A DNA stretch of 64,000 bases from Rhodopirellula sp. SM50 (GCF_002289565.1 NZ_NTFY01000085.1:1-64000), one strand, 5' to 3'. Shown: positions 44,957-54,945, counted from the first letter of the stretch. Translations and numbers: made by a program. Notes: generated by a model from the sequence alone, not told the origin.

Positions 44957-45082
44957 ATGGCCAACCGTGGCAAAAACCAAAAGAAACCCAAGGGCTTCAA
45001 CAAGAAAGTAGCGCCCGTCGTCGCCCCCATCACGAACCACAAGGGCAAGTCGGCGGCTTCCTCGCGCGGCAAGAAACGATAA
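44957..45082 (+). CDS. Very small, highly basic protein (41 residues)
   Basis: Starts MANRGKNQKKPKGFNKK and ends SAASSRGKKR: more than a quarter of the residues are Lys or Arg and there is no acidic residue. A Shine-Dalgarno-like GAGGA lies at 44945-44949, 7 nt before the ATG, which supports translation. No family is recognised. The composition suggests RNA or nucleoid binding. A strong hairpin lies 68 bp downstream. It is located between the cyclase and the RCK_C gene on the same strand. Confidence 0.6.
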   Translation: MANRGKNQKKPKGFNKKVAPVVAPITNHKGKSAASSRGKKR

Positions 45083-45150
45083 GCCGTTCGCTCCAATCCT
45101 GACGCGTGCCAAGGCAACCTCGATCATTGGCCCCACCACGCTTTATCATA

Positions 45151-45187
45151 GCGACCCGCAAAGTTTTATTTTGGCTTTGCGGGTCGC
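45151..45187. terminator. Perfect 13-bp stem-loop with T-rich loop
   Basis: GCGACCCGCAAAG (45151-45163) and CTTTGCGGGTCGC (45175-45187) pair perfectly around the loop TTTTATTTTGG. It follows the small basic gene by 68 bp and precedes the RCK_C gene by 121 bp. A terminator is likely, but the T-run is in the loop and not after the stem, so a regulatory hairpin is also possible. Confidence 0.65.
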
Positions 45188-45308
45188 GTCGTTTCCGCTC
45201 GACAGACACCACCCGAACCGTCAAAGTTGACAGAGCACTGGCGGGCGGCTCCGCTTCGGTGAAAATGGTTCACCTGAAAGGCCCATAGATTCACCCGGAG
45301 TTTTGCTT

Positions 45309-46139
45309 GTGATCGGTGTAATTTCACTATTGGTGACGCTCACGCTGTCGATGATCGTCACGCGCGTCGCCGCGATGGCGCTGATGTTCACCGGGCTGTC
45401 CCGCGAGGCGGCGAAATTCCAGGCCCGATCAGCGTTCACCGGGTCTGGTTTCACCACCCAGGAATCGGAAATGGTGGTCACCCACCCCGTGCGGCGGCAG
45501 ATCGTGATGCTGTTGATGCTGCTGGGCAACGTCGGGATTGCCACCGTCGCCGCGACCGTGATGGTGTCGGTGATGAGCACGTCGAACTCCACCTGGCAAA
45601 CCCAGGTCCTGTTGTTCACGATCTTGATCGGCGGCATCACGTTCTTGTGGATTTTCTTTTCCAGTCGTTGGGTCGAACGACACATGAACCGCGTCATCGC
45701 CTGGCTGCTGAAAACGTTCACGGACCTCGACGTTCGCGACTACGTCAGCCTGCTGGAACTCTCACGCGGCTACGCGGTGACCGAAATGCAGGTCGAGCCA
45801 CGCGATTGGATGGCCGGCAAATCGCTCGCGTCGCTGCGGTTGAGCGACGAAGGGATTTTGGTGTTGAGCATTCGCCGCGAGGGCGGCATTTTTCAAGGCA
45901 CGCCGCGGGGCGACGACCTCGTCCAGCCCGGCGATGTGCTGATCCTCTATGGTGATCTGGACGACGTCGAACGACTGGATCAACGCCGGGCCGGATTCAA
46001 GGGTGACCAGGAACACGCCATGTCGGTCGAACAGCAAGAGGAATTCGAAGCCGAACAGCGAGAATTGCTGCAAGCTCTCGAAGCCAAACAGGCATTGGAG
46101 TCGGAGATTCTTGAAAAGGCCGAAAAACTCGACGCGTAA
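45309..46139 (+). CDS. Membrane protein with C-terminal RCK_C (TrkA_C) domain
   Basis: A 276-residue protein. The N-terminal half has TM helices (VISLLVTLTLSMIVTRVAAM, IVMLLMLLGNVGIATVAATV, VLLFTILIGGITFLWIFF). Between the first two is AKFQARSAFTGSGFTTQESE, which resembles a pore loop. Residues 150-225 form an RCK_C domain (MQVEPRDWMAGKSLASLRLS, VLSIRREGGIFQGTPRGDD, LVQPGDVLILYGDLDDVERL), the ligand-binding module of K+ transport regulators. A charged coiled coil rich in Glu and Gln ends the protein. The GTG at 45309 lies 8 nt after GGAG (45297-45300). A TTG at 45303 is too close to that RBS. A role in ion flux under nucleotide control is inferred. Confidence 0.82.
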   Translation: MIGVISLLVTLTLSMIVTRVAAMALMFTGLSREAAKFQARSAFTGSGFTTQESEMVVTHPVRRQIVMLLMLLGNVGIATVAATVMVSVMSTSNSTWQTQVLLFTILIGGITFLWIFFSSRWVERHMNRVIAWLLKTFTDLDVRDYVSLLELSRGYAVTEMQVEPRDWMAGKSLASLRLSDEGILVLSIRREGGIFQGTPRGDDLVQPGDVLILYGDLDDVERLDQRRAGFKGDQEHAMSVEQQEEFEAEQRELLQALEAKQALESEILEKAEKLDA

Positions 46140-46159
46140 GTATTGCTGTGCAGGCTTTA

Positions 46160-46301
46160 GCCCAATACCGCTAAGTGAAGCGTCAATGAGGGGGCCCGGA
46201 CGCTGGCGCGAACCGGCTGATATCAAACGAATATCAGCCGTTTGGCGCGAGCCTACGGGCCCCGATCTGAGGAAACCACGCTTAACTTAGCGGTATTGGG
46301 C
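46160..46301. repeat. Nested palindrome (GCCCAATACCGC outside, ATATCAGCCG inside)
   Basis: The outer arms GCCCAATACCGCTAAGTGAA (46160 on) and CTTAGCGGTATTGGGC (to 46301) pair well. The inner arms GGGCCCGGACGCTGGCGCG and CGCGAGCCTACGGGCCC pair around a short AT-rich loop. It is the same composite as 37395-37535 with the inner element inverted. It follows the RCK_C gene by 20 bp. Confidence 0.8.
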
Positions 46302-46404
46302 TTGAGCCGCCTATTGTCGCTGCCTAGCTGCGACCGGGAATCGCCGAAACGCTAAACACCAACGGTTGCTGAATTCATTTCCACTCATGTCCGTGCCATT
46401 CCGG

Positions 46405-47880
46405 TCACGCCATGATCTCTTCCACCACCCGCGAGGGCTGGGTGACGTTTGACAATCGTTGCGGCAGCCCTTGATGCATGTAGGTCAATCGTTTGTGGTC
46501 GATCCCCAGCAGATGCAGCAGCGTCGCGTGCAGGTCGTGCGGCGAGACCTTGTTCTCGATGGCCTCATAACCGATCTCGTCCGTTTCGCCATACGAGATC
46601 CCGGGTTTGATTCCGCCGCCGGCCATCCACATCGTGAACGCACCGGGATTGTGATCGCGGCCGACAAATCGCATCTCGCGGCCGCCACGGTTTTCCCGCA
46701 TCGGTGTGCGTCCGAATTCGCCGCCCCAAACCACCAGCGTGTCTTCGAGCATTCCCCGCTGACCGAGATCATTCAACAGTGCCGCGATCGGGCGATCGAC
46801 CTCTTCGCAGCGGGTCTTGAAACCGCCGTTGAGGGCCTCGCTTTCGGCCGCACCGTGCGAATCCCAACCCCAGTGAAACAGCTGGATGAAACGCACACCA
46901 CGCTCGGCCAAGCGTCGGGCGAGCAAACAATTGTTGGCAAACGATTCCTTGCCCGGCTCGGTGCCGTACAGGGCGTGTGTGGCCTTGTCTTCCTGTCGCA
47001 AATCAAACGCTTCGGTCGCATGGGTTTGCATCCGAAACGCCATCTCGTATTGCGAGATTCGCGTCAACACTTCCGGATCACCGGTTTCATTGAACGTTTG
47101 CTGATTGATCCTCCCAATCGCGTCCAAGGCCCGGCGTCGCTGTTGCAGCGAGACGCCCTCGGGGTTGGACAGATACAGCACCGGGTCGCCCTTGGACCGA
47201 CACTGAACTCCCTGGTAAACCGAGGGCAAAAAACCGGACCCCCAAACGCTCTTCCCGGCCGACGGCGTCTTGCCACCTGAAACCAGCACGATGAAGCCCG
47301 GCAAGTTTTCGCTTTCGCTGCCCAGACCATACATGGTCCATGCACCGAACGACGCACTGCCCAGGTTCTGGTTTCCCGTGTGTAGCAGTAACTGGGCCGG
47401 TCCATGGTTGAACTGGGTGGTGTGCATCGATTTGACGAAACAAACCCGATCGACGACCGATTGGAATTCGGGCATGCGATCGGAGACCCAGGCACCGCTT
47501 TGGCCGCACTGTTGAAACGGATACTGCGGCCCCAGCATCTTTGGAACACCTTGGATGAAGGCGAAACGCTTGCCCTCTAAAAAACTGGCGGGACAATCCT
47601 GGCCATCAAGCTTTTGCAGTTCCGGCTTGTAATCGAACAATTCCAGTTGGCTGGGTGAACCGGCCATGTGCAGAAAAATGACCCGCTTGGCCCGTGGCGG
47701 AAAGTGCGGAATCGATTGCCCGGCATCGGAGGCGTCCGAGTGCGTGCCGTCCCGGTCGGCGGCAACCGATCGTTCGCCCAACCAGACCCCGGCGAGCCCC
47801 ATCGAGCAGTTTCTTAGAAAATGCTTCCGCGTCTGCAGTCGCGCGAATTCTTCTTGAACCTGGTCGTCAATACTTTTCAT
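46405..47880 (-). CDS. DUF1501 domain protein, Tat-like
   Basis: A 491-residue protein with a leader [19 protein letters not shown]. Family phrases are [74 protein letters not shown] and [23 protein letters not shown]1501 has an alkaline-phosphatase/sulfatase-like fold and is nearly always paired with a PSCyt/DUF1553 gene, as here with a four-base overlap (47877-47880). It is exported; the substrate is unknown. Confidence 0.9.
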   Translation of the reverse strand: MKSIDDQVQEEFARLQTRKHFLRNCSMGLAGVWLGERSVAADRDGTHSDASDAGQSIPHFPPRAKRVIFLHMAGSPSQLELFDYKPELQKLDGQDCPASFLEGKRFAFIQGVPKMLGPQYPFQQCGQSGAWVSDRMPEFQSVVDRVCFVKSMHTTQFNHGPAQLLLHTGNQNLGSASFGAWTMYGLGSESENLPGFIVLVSGGKTPSAGKSVWGSGFLPSVYQGVQCRSKGDPVLYLSNPEGVSLQQRRRALDAIGRINQQTFNETGDPEVLTRISQYEMAFRMQTHATEAFDLRQEDKATHALYGTEPGKESFANNCLLARRLAERGVRFIQLFHWGWDSHGAAESEALNGGFKTRCEEVDRPIAALLNDLGQRGMLEDTLVVWGGEFGRTPMRENRGGREMRFVGRDHNPGAFTMWMAGGGIKPGISYGETDEIGYEAIENKVSPHDLHATLLHLLGIDHKRLTYMHQGLPQRLSNVTQPSRVVEEIMA

Positions 47881-50800
47881 TTCGTTACCGCTCGATCCAA
47901 ATTCAGAATGGTGTTGGCGACAATCGCCAGGGCGTCTGAGGCGATCTCCTCACGGGCGACATCACCCGATGGGTCTTCCCGCAAGTCGTGATACAGTTGC
48001 GTCAATTCATCGATCTCGAGCTGGCCGGGCGGCCGCTGTGTCACCGCCCAGTACATCCACTCGATCGCGGCCCCGACGTCCGTGGCGTCATCCGCCGTGG
48101 ACAACTCGGTCGCGCGATTTGCCAGTGCCCGTCCACATTCGACGTAGACGGGATCGTTCAACGTGACCAGCGCTTGCAACGGTGTGTTGGTCGCGATCCG
48201 CCGAGCCGAGCAAAGATCGCGTGTCGGCGCATCGAACATCAAGAAACTGGGATAGGGGCTGGTGCGTCGCCAATACGTGTACAGCGCCCGACGATACCGG
48301 TCGGCCCCTTCAGGCGTCTTCCACTGCGCGCCGCTGTAAACGGTTTGCCAAACACCATCGGGTTGCGGCGGCATGACCGAAGGCCCGCCGAGACGATTTT
48401 CCAACAGCCCCGCAACCGACAACGCTTGATCACGAATCATCTCAGCCGTCAACCGTGTTCGCGGACCGCGCGCCAACAACCGGTTGCGCGGGTCTTGCTC
48501 GCGGAGCGATTCCGGCGCCGCACTGGTCTGACGATACACCGACGACAGCACGAGTTCTCGCAACAGCGGCTTCAGCTGCCAACGGTGTTGGTCACGCAAA
48601 CGCAACGCGAGATGGTCCAACAGTTCGCGATCGGCCGGTTGTGTTCCGCTGGACCCGAAATCTTCCAAGGTCTCGACCAAGCCGATTCCAAACAGCTGCT
48701 CCCAGATACGATTGGCCCAGACGCGGGCGGCCAGCGGGTTGTCGCTCGAAACGATCCAGCGGGCAAAGTCCAATCGGTTGCGAACCGTTTGCTCGGTGTC
48801 AAAAACGGCGGGGATTCCCGGCGGGATCTCTTCGCCGCGATCGAGCCAATTGCCGCGAATGAATTGACGAGTCGCCCGGCCGACCGCGGATTGACGTCGC
48901 TGCATCACCGGTAGGTCCGCGCCACGAACTTTCGCGGCCGCTTGCTTCGCTTGCTCCAACGCTTCGGTCGCGTCGGCAAGCGTCTTCGATGCGATCAACT
49001 CCATCCACGCCGCTTCGTCGCAGACCTGCCAACGAAAATGACGGATCGGTGTCGCCAGATTACCGGCAACGCTGTTGGATTGCAGCATCTCCAACCGCAG
49101 CACCGCGCCGGGGCCGAACGCTTCGGGCACCAGACGATCACGGAGCACAAAGACGGCCCAACGGGGGCGATACAGTTTTGGATAACCGCCGACGCCGGCT
49201 GCGTCCTTGTCCACACTCGATCGCGGATCTTCCGGACCGGTCAGTGCGTCGGCGAAGACATCGGCGATCGGCACCGGAACCACGGTCCCGTCCGCCTTCT
49301 CCACGGCCAGTTTCAACTGACTCAAGACCGAGCCTTGTTCGGGCCAGTCGGCGGGGTTGTCCGAGGCGGGCAGGATTTCAATTCGCAGAGCGGTCAGCGG
49401 CGGCGCGTCGGCCTGGACCGTGTAACGAACCCCCGGAGGAAACGTGCCGCCGGCGGTGTGAACATGATCGTCCTCGATCCGCAATGCGCCTTCGGTACTT
49501 GAAACGCTCGACGGCACCAGCGGGCTCCAAGCAACGTTCCCGGCAAGCTCGCTACCGATTTGATTGCGTTGGACACGCCGCCGCTGGTAGGTCCGTTGGA
49601 CTTCGACCGCCGCCGCAAGACGTGCCGGATCGTCGGGAATTTTCAACGTCGGATAGTCCGAGGGCAAATCGGCATCCAACGTGTCGTTCATGATCGCCAT
49701 GCAGGCGTAATACTCTTCGTGCTTGAACGCGTCGTAGGGGTGGGAATGGCACTGCACACACCCAAACGTTGTCGCCTGCCAAACGGTCCAAGTCGTGTTG
49801 ATCCGGTCGATCAATGCCGCGACGCGAAACTCTTCGTCGTCGGTCCCGCCTTCGGTATTGGTCTGCGTATTGCGGTGAAACGCGGTCGCAATCAAGTCGT
49901 CCGGGGTGGGCTGCTCCAGCAGGTCACCGGCCAGCTGACGGATGGTGAATTCGTCGTACGGCATGTCGTCATTGAAAGCCCGGATCAACCAATCGCGATA
50001 CGGCCACATGTCTCGATGGGGGTCTTTCTCAAACCCTTTCGAATCGGCATAGCGTGCCAAGTCCATCCAGACCGATGCCCACCGTTCTCCGAATCGCTCG
50101 CTGCCGAGCAACCGGTCGACTTCGCGCACATAAACAAGCTCTCGTGAGGCAGCGCCCATGACTCGATTCAATTCGGTCCTGAACGATGCGATGCGCTCCA
50201 TCGACGGCGGCAAACCGATCAGGTCAAACGAAACACGTCGCAGCCATTCTTCTGGATCGGCTTCGGGTGATGGAGAAAGCCCGTGGATTTTCAGTCGCTC
50301 GAGCACCCGTCCATCGAGCGGTTGCCGGGGCCAATTCGATCCGTCGCCTCCGGCCGTGATCGCGGTCGGTTGAAGCGGTTCCAACGACCACAGCCCACCC
50401 CATTTTGCACCTTCGCGAATCCATCGTTCCAACAACTCAATCTCGCCTGCCGACAAGGGATCGGGATGCTCATGGGGCGGCGGCATCCGCTCGTCGGGGT
50501 CGTCAGACTTGACCCGTTCGATCAAGATCGACGCGTCGGGCTCACCGGGCTCGATCACCCAACCGTCCGGCGGCAACACCTTGTCGGCATACACGAACGA
50601 CAGGTCGCCGGCTTGTTTCACCCCGCCGTGACAAGACGTGCAGTGCTGCGTCAGAATCGGACGGATCTGTTTGTTGAAATCGATCGGGCGCTCGGCCTGG
50701 ACCCAATCGGCACCGCCAATCAGGATGATCAGCAGGAGGATTCCGATCCGCCAACGGGACCGACCGGCTTTCCCAAGCGGCTTCGCAACGCAGGCATTGG

Positions 50801-51014
50801 TATCTACACGTCTTAAGCAACCCTCCCTGGCAGGCAACGCTGTGAAGCATTTTTCCCATATGTTTCTTGAGGTTTTGGCGGCAGGGCGCGAGCCCTCCGG
50901 TTCTTCATCTCTGCCAAAACACCGGAGGGCTCGCGCCCTGCCGCTAAAAAATGCTTCACAGCGTTGCCTGACGGGGAGGGTCGAGCGCAGCGAGGGGACG
51001 GTCGAATCGAACAT
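47877..51014 (-). CDS. PSCyt1/DUF1549/DUF1553 cytochrome-type protein
   Basis: A large exported protein; about 970 residues belong to the conserved part. The signal/TM segment is [21 protein letters not shown] heme-c motif HCTSCHGG then follows, with RPILTQ before it (PSCyt1). DUF1549 includes [20 protein letters not shown] and the phrase [23 protein letters not shown]1553 includes [20 protein letters not shown] and [16 protein letters not shown]. The start is unsure: the only in-frame ATGs (51014, 51107) lie upstream of, and would translate, a palindromic element at 50831-50970. A TTG at 50837 would give a normal signal peptide. It is followed by its DUF1501 partner. Confidence 0.85.
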   Translation of the reverse strand: MFDSTVPSLRSTLPVRQRCEAFFSGRARALRCFGRDEEPEGSRPAAKTSRNIWEKCFTALPAREGCLRRVDTNACVAKPLGKAGRSRWRIGILLLIILIGGADWVQAERPIDFNKQIRPILTQHCTSCHGGVKQAGDLSFVYADKVLPPDGWVIEPGEPDASILIERVKSDDPDERMPPPHEHPDPLSAGEIELLERWIREGAKWGGLWSLEPLQPTAITAGGDGSNWPRQPLDGRVLERLKIHGLSPSPEADPEEWLRRVSFDLIGLPPSMERIASFRTELNRVMGAASRELVYVREVDRLLGSERFGERWASVWMDLARYADSKGFEKDPHRDMWPYRDWLIRAFNDDMPYDEFTIRQLAGDLLEQPTPDDLIATAFHRNTQTNTEGGTDDEEFRVAALIDRINTTWTVWQATTFGCVQCHSHPYDAFKHEEYYACMAIMNDTLDADLPSDYPTLKIPDDPARLAAAVEVQRTYQRRRVQRNQIGSELAGNVAWSPLVPSSVSSTEGALRIEDDHVHTAGGTFPPGVRYTVQADAPPLTALRIEILPASDNPADWPEQGSVLSQLKLAVEKADGTVVPVPIADVFADALTGPEDPRSSVDKDAAGVGGYPKLYRPRWAVFVLRDRLVPEAFGPGAVLRLEMLQSNSVAGNLATPIRHFRWQVCDEAAWMELIASKTLADATEALEQAKQAAAKVRGADLPVMQRRQSAVGRATRQFIRGNWLDRGEEIPPGIPAVFDTEQTVRNRLDFARWIVSSDNPLAARVWANRIWEQLFGIGLVETLEDFGSSGTQPADRELLDHLALRLRDQHRWQLKPLLRELVLSSVYRQTSAAPESLREQDPRNRLLARGPRTRLTAEMIRDQALSVAGLLENRLGGPSVMPPQPDGVWQTVYSGAQWKTPEGADRYRRALYTYWRRTSPYPSFLMFDAPTRDLCSARRIATNTPLQALVTLNDPVYVECGRALANRATELSTADDATDVGAAIEWMYWAVTQRPPGQLEIDELTQLYHDLREDPSGDVAREEIASDALAIVANTILNLDRAVTK
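50831..50970. repeat. Nested palindrome at the 5' end of the PSCyt gene
   Basis: The outer arms CAGGCAACGCTGTGAAGCAT (50831-50850) and ATGCTTCACAGCGTTGCCTG (to 50970) are perfect complements. The inner arms at 50873-50900 and 50922-50950 (GGCGGCAGGGCGCGAGCCC and complement) are the same core as the element at 3138-3215. A third element type (GGGAGGGTCGAGCGCAGCGA) touches the right end at 50974. Confidence 0.85.
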
Positions 51015-51110
51015 CGCTGACAAAAGCTCGGGCGCCTGCAACCACGATCGAATGCTAACAGCTTGAGACACGCGTTTCGCCGAATGGTGTGAAAGGGACA
51101 AGGGCATGAC

Positions 51111-52526
51111 TCAGCGGTTCAGAATCGTGTCAATGACGCGTCCGTGCACGTCGGTCAAACGGAAATCGCGTCCCGAATAACGGTAGGTCAAACGTTTGTG
51201 ATCGAAACCTAATTGATGCAAGACGGTGGCGTGAAAATCAGGCATCGTGACTTTGTTTTCCGTCACCGCCATCGCCAGTTCGTCGGTCGCGCCGTAGGTC
51301 ATTCCCCCACGCACGCCGCCACCTGCCATCCACACGGTGTAACCATCGATGTGGTGATCGCGGCCGACTTTGGTCGGATCCTTGACCTGCTGCACCGTCG
51401 GCGTGCGGCCCATTTCGCCACCCCAGATGACCAGCGTTTCGTCCAGCATTCCACGTTGCTTTAGATCCGTCAATAACGCGGCGATCGGCTGATCCGATTC
51501 CTTTGCCAACCGCGTGATGTTTCGCACGATCGAACCGTGGTTGTCCCACGGTTGGCCGCCGCCGTGGTAGCACTGGATGTAGCGTACACCGCGTTCGGCC
51601 AGGCGTCGCGCGTACAGCATGTTGCGGCCCTGAGTCGTCTCGCCGTACAGCTCGCGAATGTGCGCCGGTTCTTGCGACAAGTCAAAGGCATCCGTTCCGG
51701 CACTTTGCATCCGAAACGCCAACTCCATCGTGTGAATGCGGCTCTCCAATCGCTCGTCGCCCGGACGCTGGCCCGCGTGTCGTTGGTTCAAAAATTGGGT
51801 CAGCGCCAACTGGGCCCGCTGCGACCTCGGCCGAATGTCATCACGCGTCAGATTGGTGACGATCTGTTTGCCGGTATTTTCCGTGTCGATGTGTGTTCCC
51901 TGATAAACGCCCGGCATGAACGCACTGGTCCAGTTGCGCGACTGTGCGGTCGGCAACCCGCGGGGACACAAAACGACGAACCCTGGCAATTCATCGCTTT
52001 CGTTGCCCAAACCGTACAACAACCACGAACCGAGACTGGGACGCGGCAGGGTGGCGTGTCCGCAATTGGTCAACAGCAACCCGGGCGTGTGATTGGCGAT
52101 TTCGCCTTGCATGCTGCGAATGACACACAGATCATCGGCATGCGCGGCGACATTGGGAAACAGCTCGCTGACTTCCAATCCGCACTCGCCGTAGCGTTTG
52201 AATTGGAACGGAGAACCGAACAGGTTGCCCGCGCGGTTGCGTTGGGTCGGTTGCAACTGTTTCTTGACCGAATCAGGAAGCGGCTTGCCGTCGAGTCGGT
52301 TGAGTTCGGGTTTGCGGTCAAACGTGTCCATCTGGGACGGACCGCCATTCATGAACAAGTGGATCACGCGTTTGACCCGAGCCGGAAAGTGCGGCGGTTG
52401 CTGGTTCAACGGCGACTCTTCGGGCGCCCTGCCGGCTTCGGCCGGTTCCTGCAACAGGCTGGCCAGTGCGATCGACCCGAGACTGGTCGACTGCAACAAC
52501 TGACGACGTGAAACGAAAGGGTTCAT
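51111..52526 (-). CDS. DUF1501 domain protein, Tat-like
   Basis: A 471-residue protein with leader SRRQLLQSTSLGSIALASLL. Conserved phrases: VIHLFMNGGPSQMDTFDRK, YGECGLEVSELFPNVAAHAD, LESRIHTMELAFRMQSAGTD, LVIWGGEMGRTP and DFHATVLHQLGFDHKRLTYR. It is more distant from the neighbouring DUF1501 at 46405 than a fresh duplicate would be. It is paired with the DUF1549/1553 gene 4 bp upstream. Confidence 0.9.
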   Translation of the reverse strand: MNPFVSRRQLLQSTSLGSIALASLLQEPAEAGRAPEESPLNQQPPHFPARVKRVIHLFMNGGPSQMDTFDRKPELNRLDGKPLPDSVKKQLQPTQRNRAGNLFGSPFQFKRYGECGLEVSELFPNVAAHADDLCVIRSMQGEIANHTPGLLLTNCGHATLPRPSLGSWLLYGLGNESDELPGFVVLCPRGLPTAQSRNWTSAFMPGVYQGTHIDTENTGKQIVTNLTRDDIRPRSQRAQLALTQFLNQRHAGQRPGDERLESRIHTMELAFRMQSAGTDAFDLSQEPAHIRELYGETTQGRNMLYARRLAERGVRYIQCYHGGGQPWDNHGSIVRNITRLAKESDQPIAALLTDLKQRGMLDETLVIWGGEMGRTPTVQQVKDPTKVGRDHHIDGYTVWMAGGGVRGGMTYGATDELAMAVTENKVTMPDFHATVLHQLGFDHKRLTYRYSGRDFRLTDVHGRVIDTILNR

Positions 52527-52530
52527 GTTA

Positions 52531-54945
52531 CTAGTCCACGTACTGAAATTCGTTGCTCATCAACAACGCCTGGGCGACGAGTGGCCAAGCCGAAACGATG
52601 GAGCGTGTTTGTGGCCGGTCCGGTTTTTGAAATCGCTGCTGAACGTCGACCAATTTCAACGTCCTGGTAACTTCCGCGGCGACCGGTTCGCGTCCCAAGA
52701 TCGTCCGAAACAGAAACTCCACTTTGGCCTCGTCACTCTCGATCCGCGTCAACGCATCAGCCGATGCGATCGCTGCGGCCTGGTCGATCACCAGCGGCGA
52801 ATTCATGAGGAACAACGCTTGCTGGGCGACGATGCTCTCGCCCCGCGCCGGTTGGGTTTGCACGGGAGCCGGGAAATCAAAGGCCCTGAGCGTGGGATCC
52901 AAATTGAAGCGATTGATGAAGCCGTAAATCGCGCGTCGACGGGTGTAGTCGTCGCCCCAGAGTCGCTCGGGGTGACCGCCAATTCGTCGGTCCAATCGGC
53001 CAGCGACCAGCAACATGCTGTCACGAATCGCTTCGATGGTCAGGTGCTTTCGATTGGCCCGCCACAGCCATCGGTTCTCGGGATCCACCACGGCCGCAGT
53101 CTCGCGCGTTCGACTGGATTGCTGATAGGTCTGTGACGTCACGATCCGTCGCACCAGATGTTTGACCGACCAGCCGTGGCGGATGAAGTCATCGGCCAGC
53201 CAGTCCAACAATCGGGGATGCGTCGGCGGAGCCCCCTGCAATCCGAAATCCGATGGCGTGTCCACCAGATGCGAACCGATCAGGTATCCCCAAACGCGGT
53301 TGACGAACACACGGGCGGTGAGCGGATTGTCCGGCGCAGCGATTTTGTCGGCCAATTGCAATCGACCGCTGTTGGACTCTGGAAACGCGTGCTGCTGCGG
53401 ATCCAAGATCTTCAGAAATCGACGGGGGACCGCCTCGCCGCGTGCGGCAGCATCGCCTCGGACAAAGACATACGAATCCGGCGGCCGTTTCCGTTCGGCA
53501 ACCACCATCGCCCGCGCCGGGGCGCCCGGATGAAACGTGAGCAACTCGGCCAGTTCCGTTTCGCGAATTTTCTGCGCGATGGGCCGATTGTTGTTTTTCG
53601 CCTTCTTGCCCGCAGCCCCGTTGATCTTGGCTTCGATGGCCGATCGCTTGTTGGCAAAGTCGGCGGCTTGGGATTCTGTCGGCTGGTACGATGTCAACAA
53701 CGGCTGCTTCGTTTCATCCAACGGATTGACCCGCGCGACCGCGGCAAACACGCCTCGCAACGAATAGTAGTCCGCCGTCGGCACGGGTTCGAACTTGTGA
53801 TCGTGACAGCGTGCACAAGCCGCCGTGATGCCCATCAGACCACGCGTGGTCACATCGATCCAATCATCCAACGCTTCGTTCTGCGCCCGGCTGGAATACG
53901 GTCCCGAAGCATAAAAGCCGAGCGCCGCCATTTGCGGTGCATCCGCCGGAAAACCCATCAGGTCCGCCGCGATCTGCTCTTTCAGAAACTGATCGTAAGG
54001 CTTGTCGTCATTGAGCGAACGCACCACGTAGTCGCGATAAGAAAACGCGAACGGGTGGTAGTGCGGCGTGCGTGTGTCGGGACGATAGTTATTGTCGGTG
54101 TCGGCATAGCGAACGACGTCCAACCACAAACGCCCGAGGTGTTGTCCGAACTCGGGTGATTCGATCAGTTGGTCGATCAACCGCGGCGTCGCGCCATCGG
54201 GATCCACTTCCGTCGCTTCCTGAAACGCGGTGACTTGCTCAAACGTCGGCGGCAACCCCGTCAGATCATAGTGCAAGCGACGAGCCAAGGTCGCGGCGTC
54301 GGCGGGAGAGGAAGGCGTCAGCTCGGCGTTGGACAAGGCATCGAGCACGAAACCATCAATCGCGTTTTCACCCCAGTCCGCGTGCTCGGTATCGATCGCC
54401 CCCGATGACGGAATCTCGACCGCGCGAACCGGTTGAAACGCCCAATGGTTTTCCGCTTGATCAAACAGGTAGTCCTGGTCACCCAATCGCGAGAACTCGG
54501 TCTCGCCCATGTCATCGGCCGGACCATGCGCACCACGTCGGACCCACTGTTCGAGCAACGCTATCGTTTCGTCATCGAGTCGATGCTCCGGCGGCATCTG
54601 CAGATCATCGTTGTCATAGCGAATCGCGGTGATCAGCAAGGACGCGTCGGGTTCGCCGGGAATCACGGCCTTGTTCGTTTCGCCACCGTCGATCCACCCC
54701 GATCGCCGATCCAGCAGCAAACCACCCTGCTGCTCACCGGCCTCTTCGCTGTGGCACTCGTAGCAGTGCTCGACCAACAAGGGGCGGATCTTTTGTTCAA
54801 AGAATCTTAGTTCGTCGGCCGAAGCAGTCGTTCGCCGCTCTTCGGCAGCCAGCGATCCCGTGCCGCAGGGCATCAGAGCACCCGCAACCAGTCCGGCGAG
54901 GACGGTCAAGCGCACGAGGGCGTGGCGATGGAAACAAGCTTGCAT
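52531..54945 (-). CDS. PSCyt1/DUF1549/DUF1553 cytochrome-type protein
   Basis: An 804-residue exported protein. The signal peptide is LVRLTVLAGLVAGALMPCGT. The heme-c motif is HCYECHSEEAGEQQGG, followed by a typical LLLDRRSGWIDGGETNKAVI. DUF1549: GQHLGRLWLDVVRYADTDNN and YRDYVVRSLNDDKPYDQFL. A second cluster of His/Cys residues (ACARCHDHKFEPVPTADYYS) follows. DUF1553: NPLTARVFVNRVWGYLIG and LTIEAIRDSMLLVAGRLD. The frame is open far upstream to 55854, but the signal peptide fixes the start at 54945. It is translated with the DUF1501 gene next to it. Confidence 0.9.
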   Translation of the reverse strand: MQACFHRHALVRLTVLAGLVAGALMPCGTGSLAAEERRTTASADELRFFEQKIRPLLVEHCYECHSEEAGEQQGGLLLDRRSGWIDGGETNKAVIPGEPDASLLITAIRYDNDDLQMPPEHRLDDETIALLEQWVRRGAHGPADDMGETEFSRLGDQDYLFDQAENHWAFQPVRAVEIPSSGAIDTEHADWGENAIDGFVLDALSNAELTPSSPADAATLARRLHYDLTGLPPTFEQVTAFQEATEVDPDGATPRLIDQLIESPEFGQHLGRLWLDVVRYADTDNNYRPDTRTPHYHPFAFSYRDYVVRSLNDDKPYDQFLKEQIAADLMGFPADAPQMAALGFYASGPYSSRAQNEALDDWIDVTTRGLMGITAACARCHDHKFEPVPTADYYSLRGVFAAVARVNPLDETKQPLLTSYQPTESQAADFANKRSAIEAKINGAAGKKAKNNNRPIAQKIRETELAELLTFHPGAPARAMVVAERKRPPDSYVFVRGDAAARGEAVPRRFLKILDPQQHAFPESNSGRLQLADKIAAPDNPLTARVFVNRVWGYLIGSHLVDTPSDFGLQGAPPTHPRLLDWLADDFIRHGWSVKHLVRRIVTSQTYQQSSRTRETAAVVDPENRWLWRANRKHLTIEAIRDSMLLVAGRLDRRIGGHPERLWGDDYTRRRAIYGFINRFNLDPTLRAFDFPAPVQTQPARGESIVAQQALFLMNSPLVIDQAAAIASADALTRIESDEAKVEFLFRTILGREPVAAEVTRTLKLVDVQQRFQKPDRPQTRSIVSAWPLVAQALLMSNEFQYVD

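Noticed and set aside
45301-45303. TTG start for the RCK_C protein at 45303
   Set aside because: Only two bases separate it from the GGAG; the GTG at 45309 has a normal 8-base spacing.
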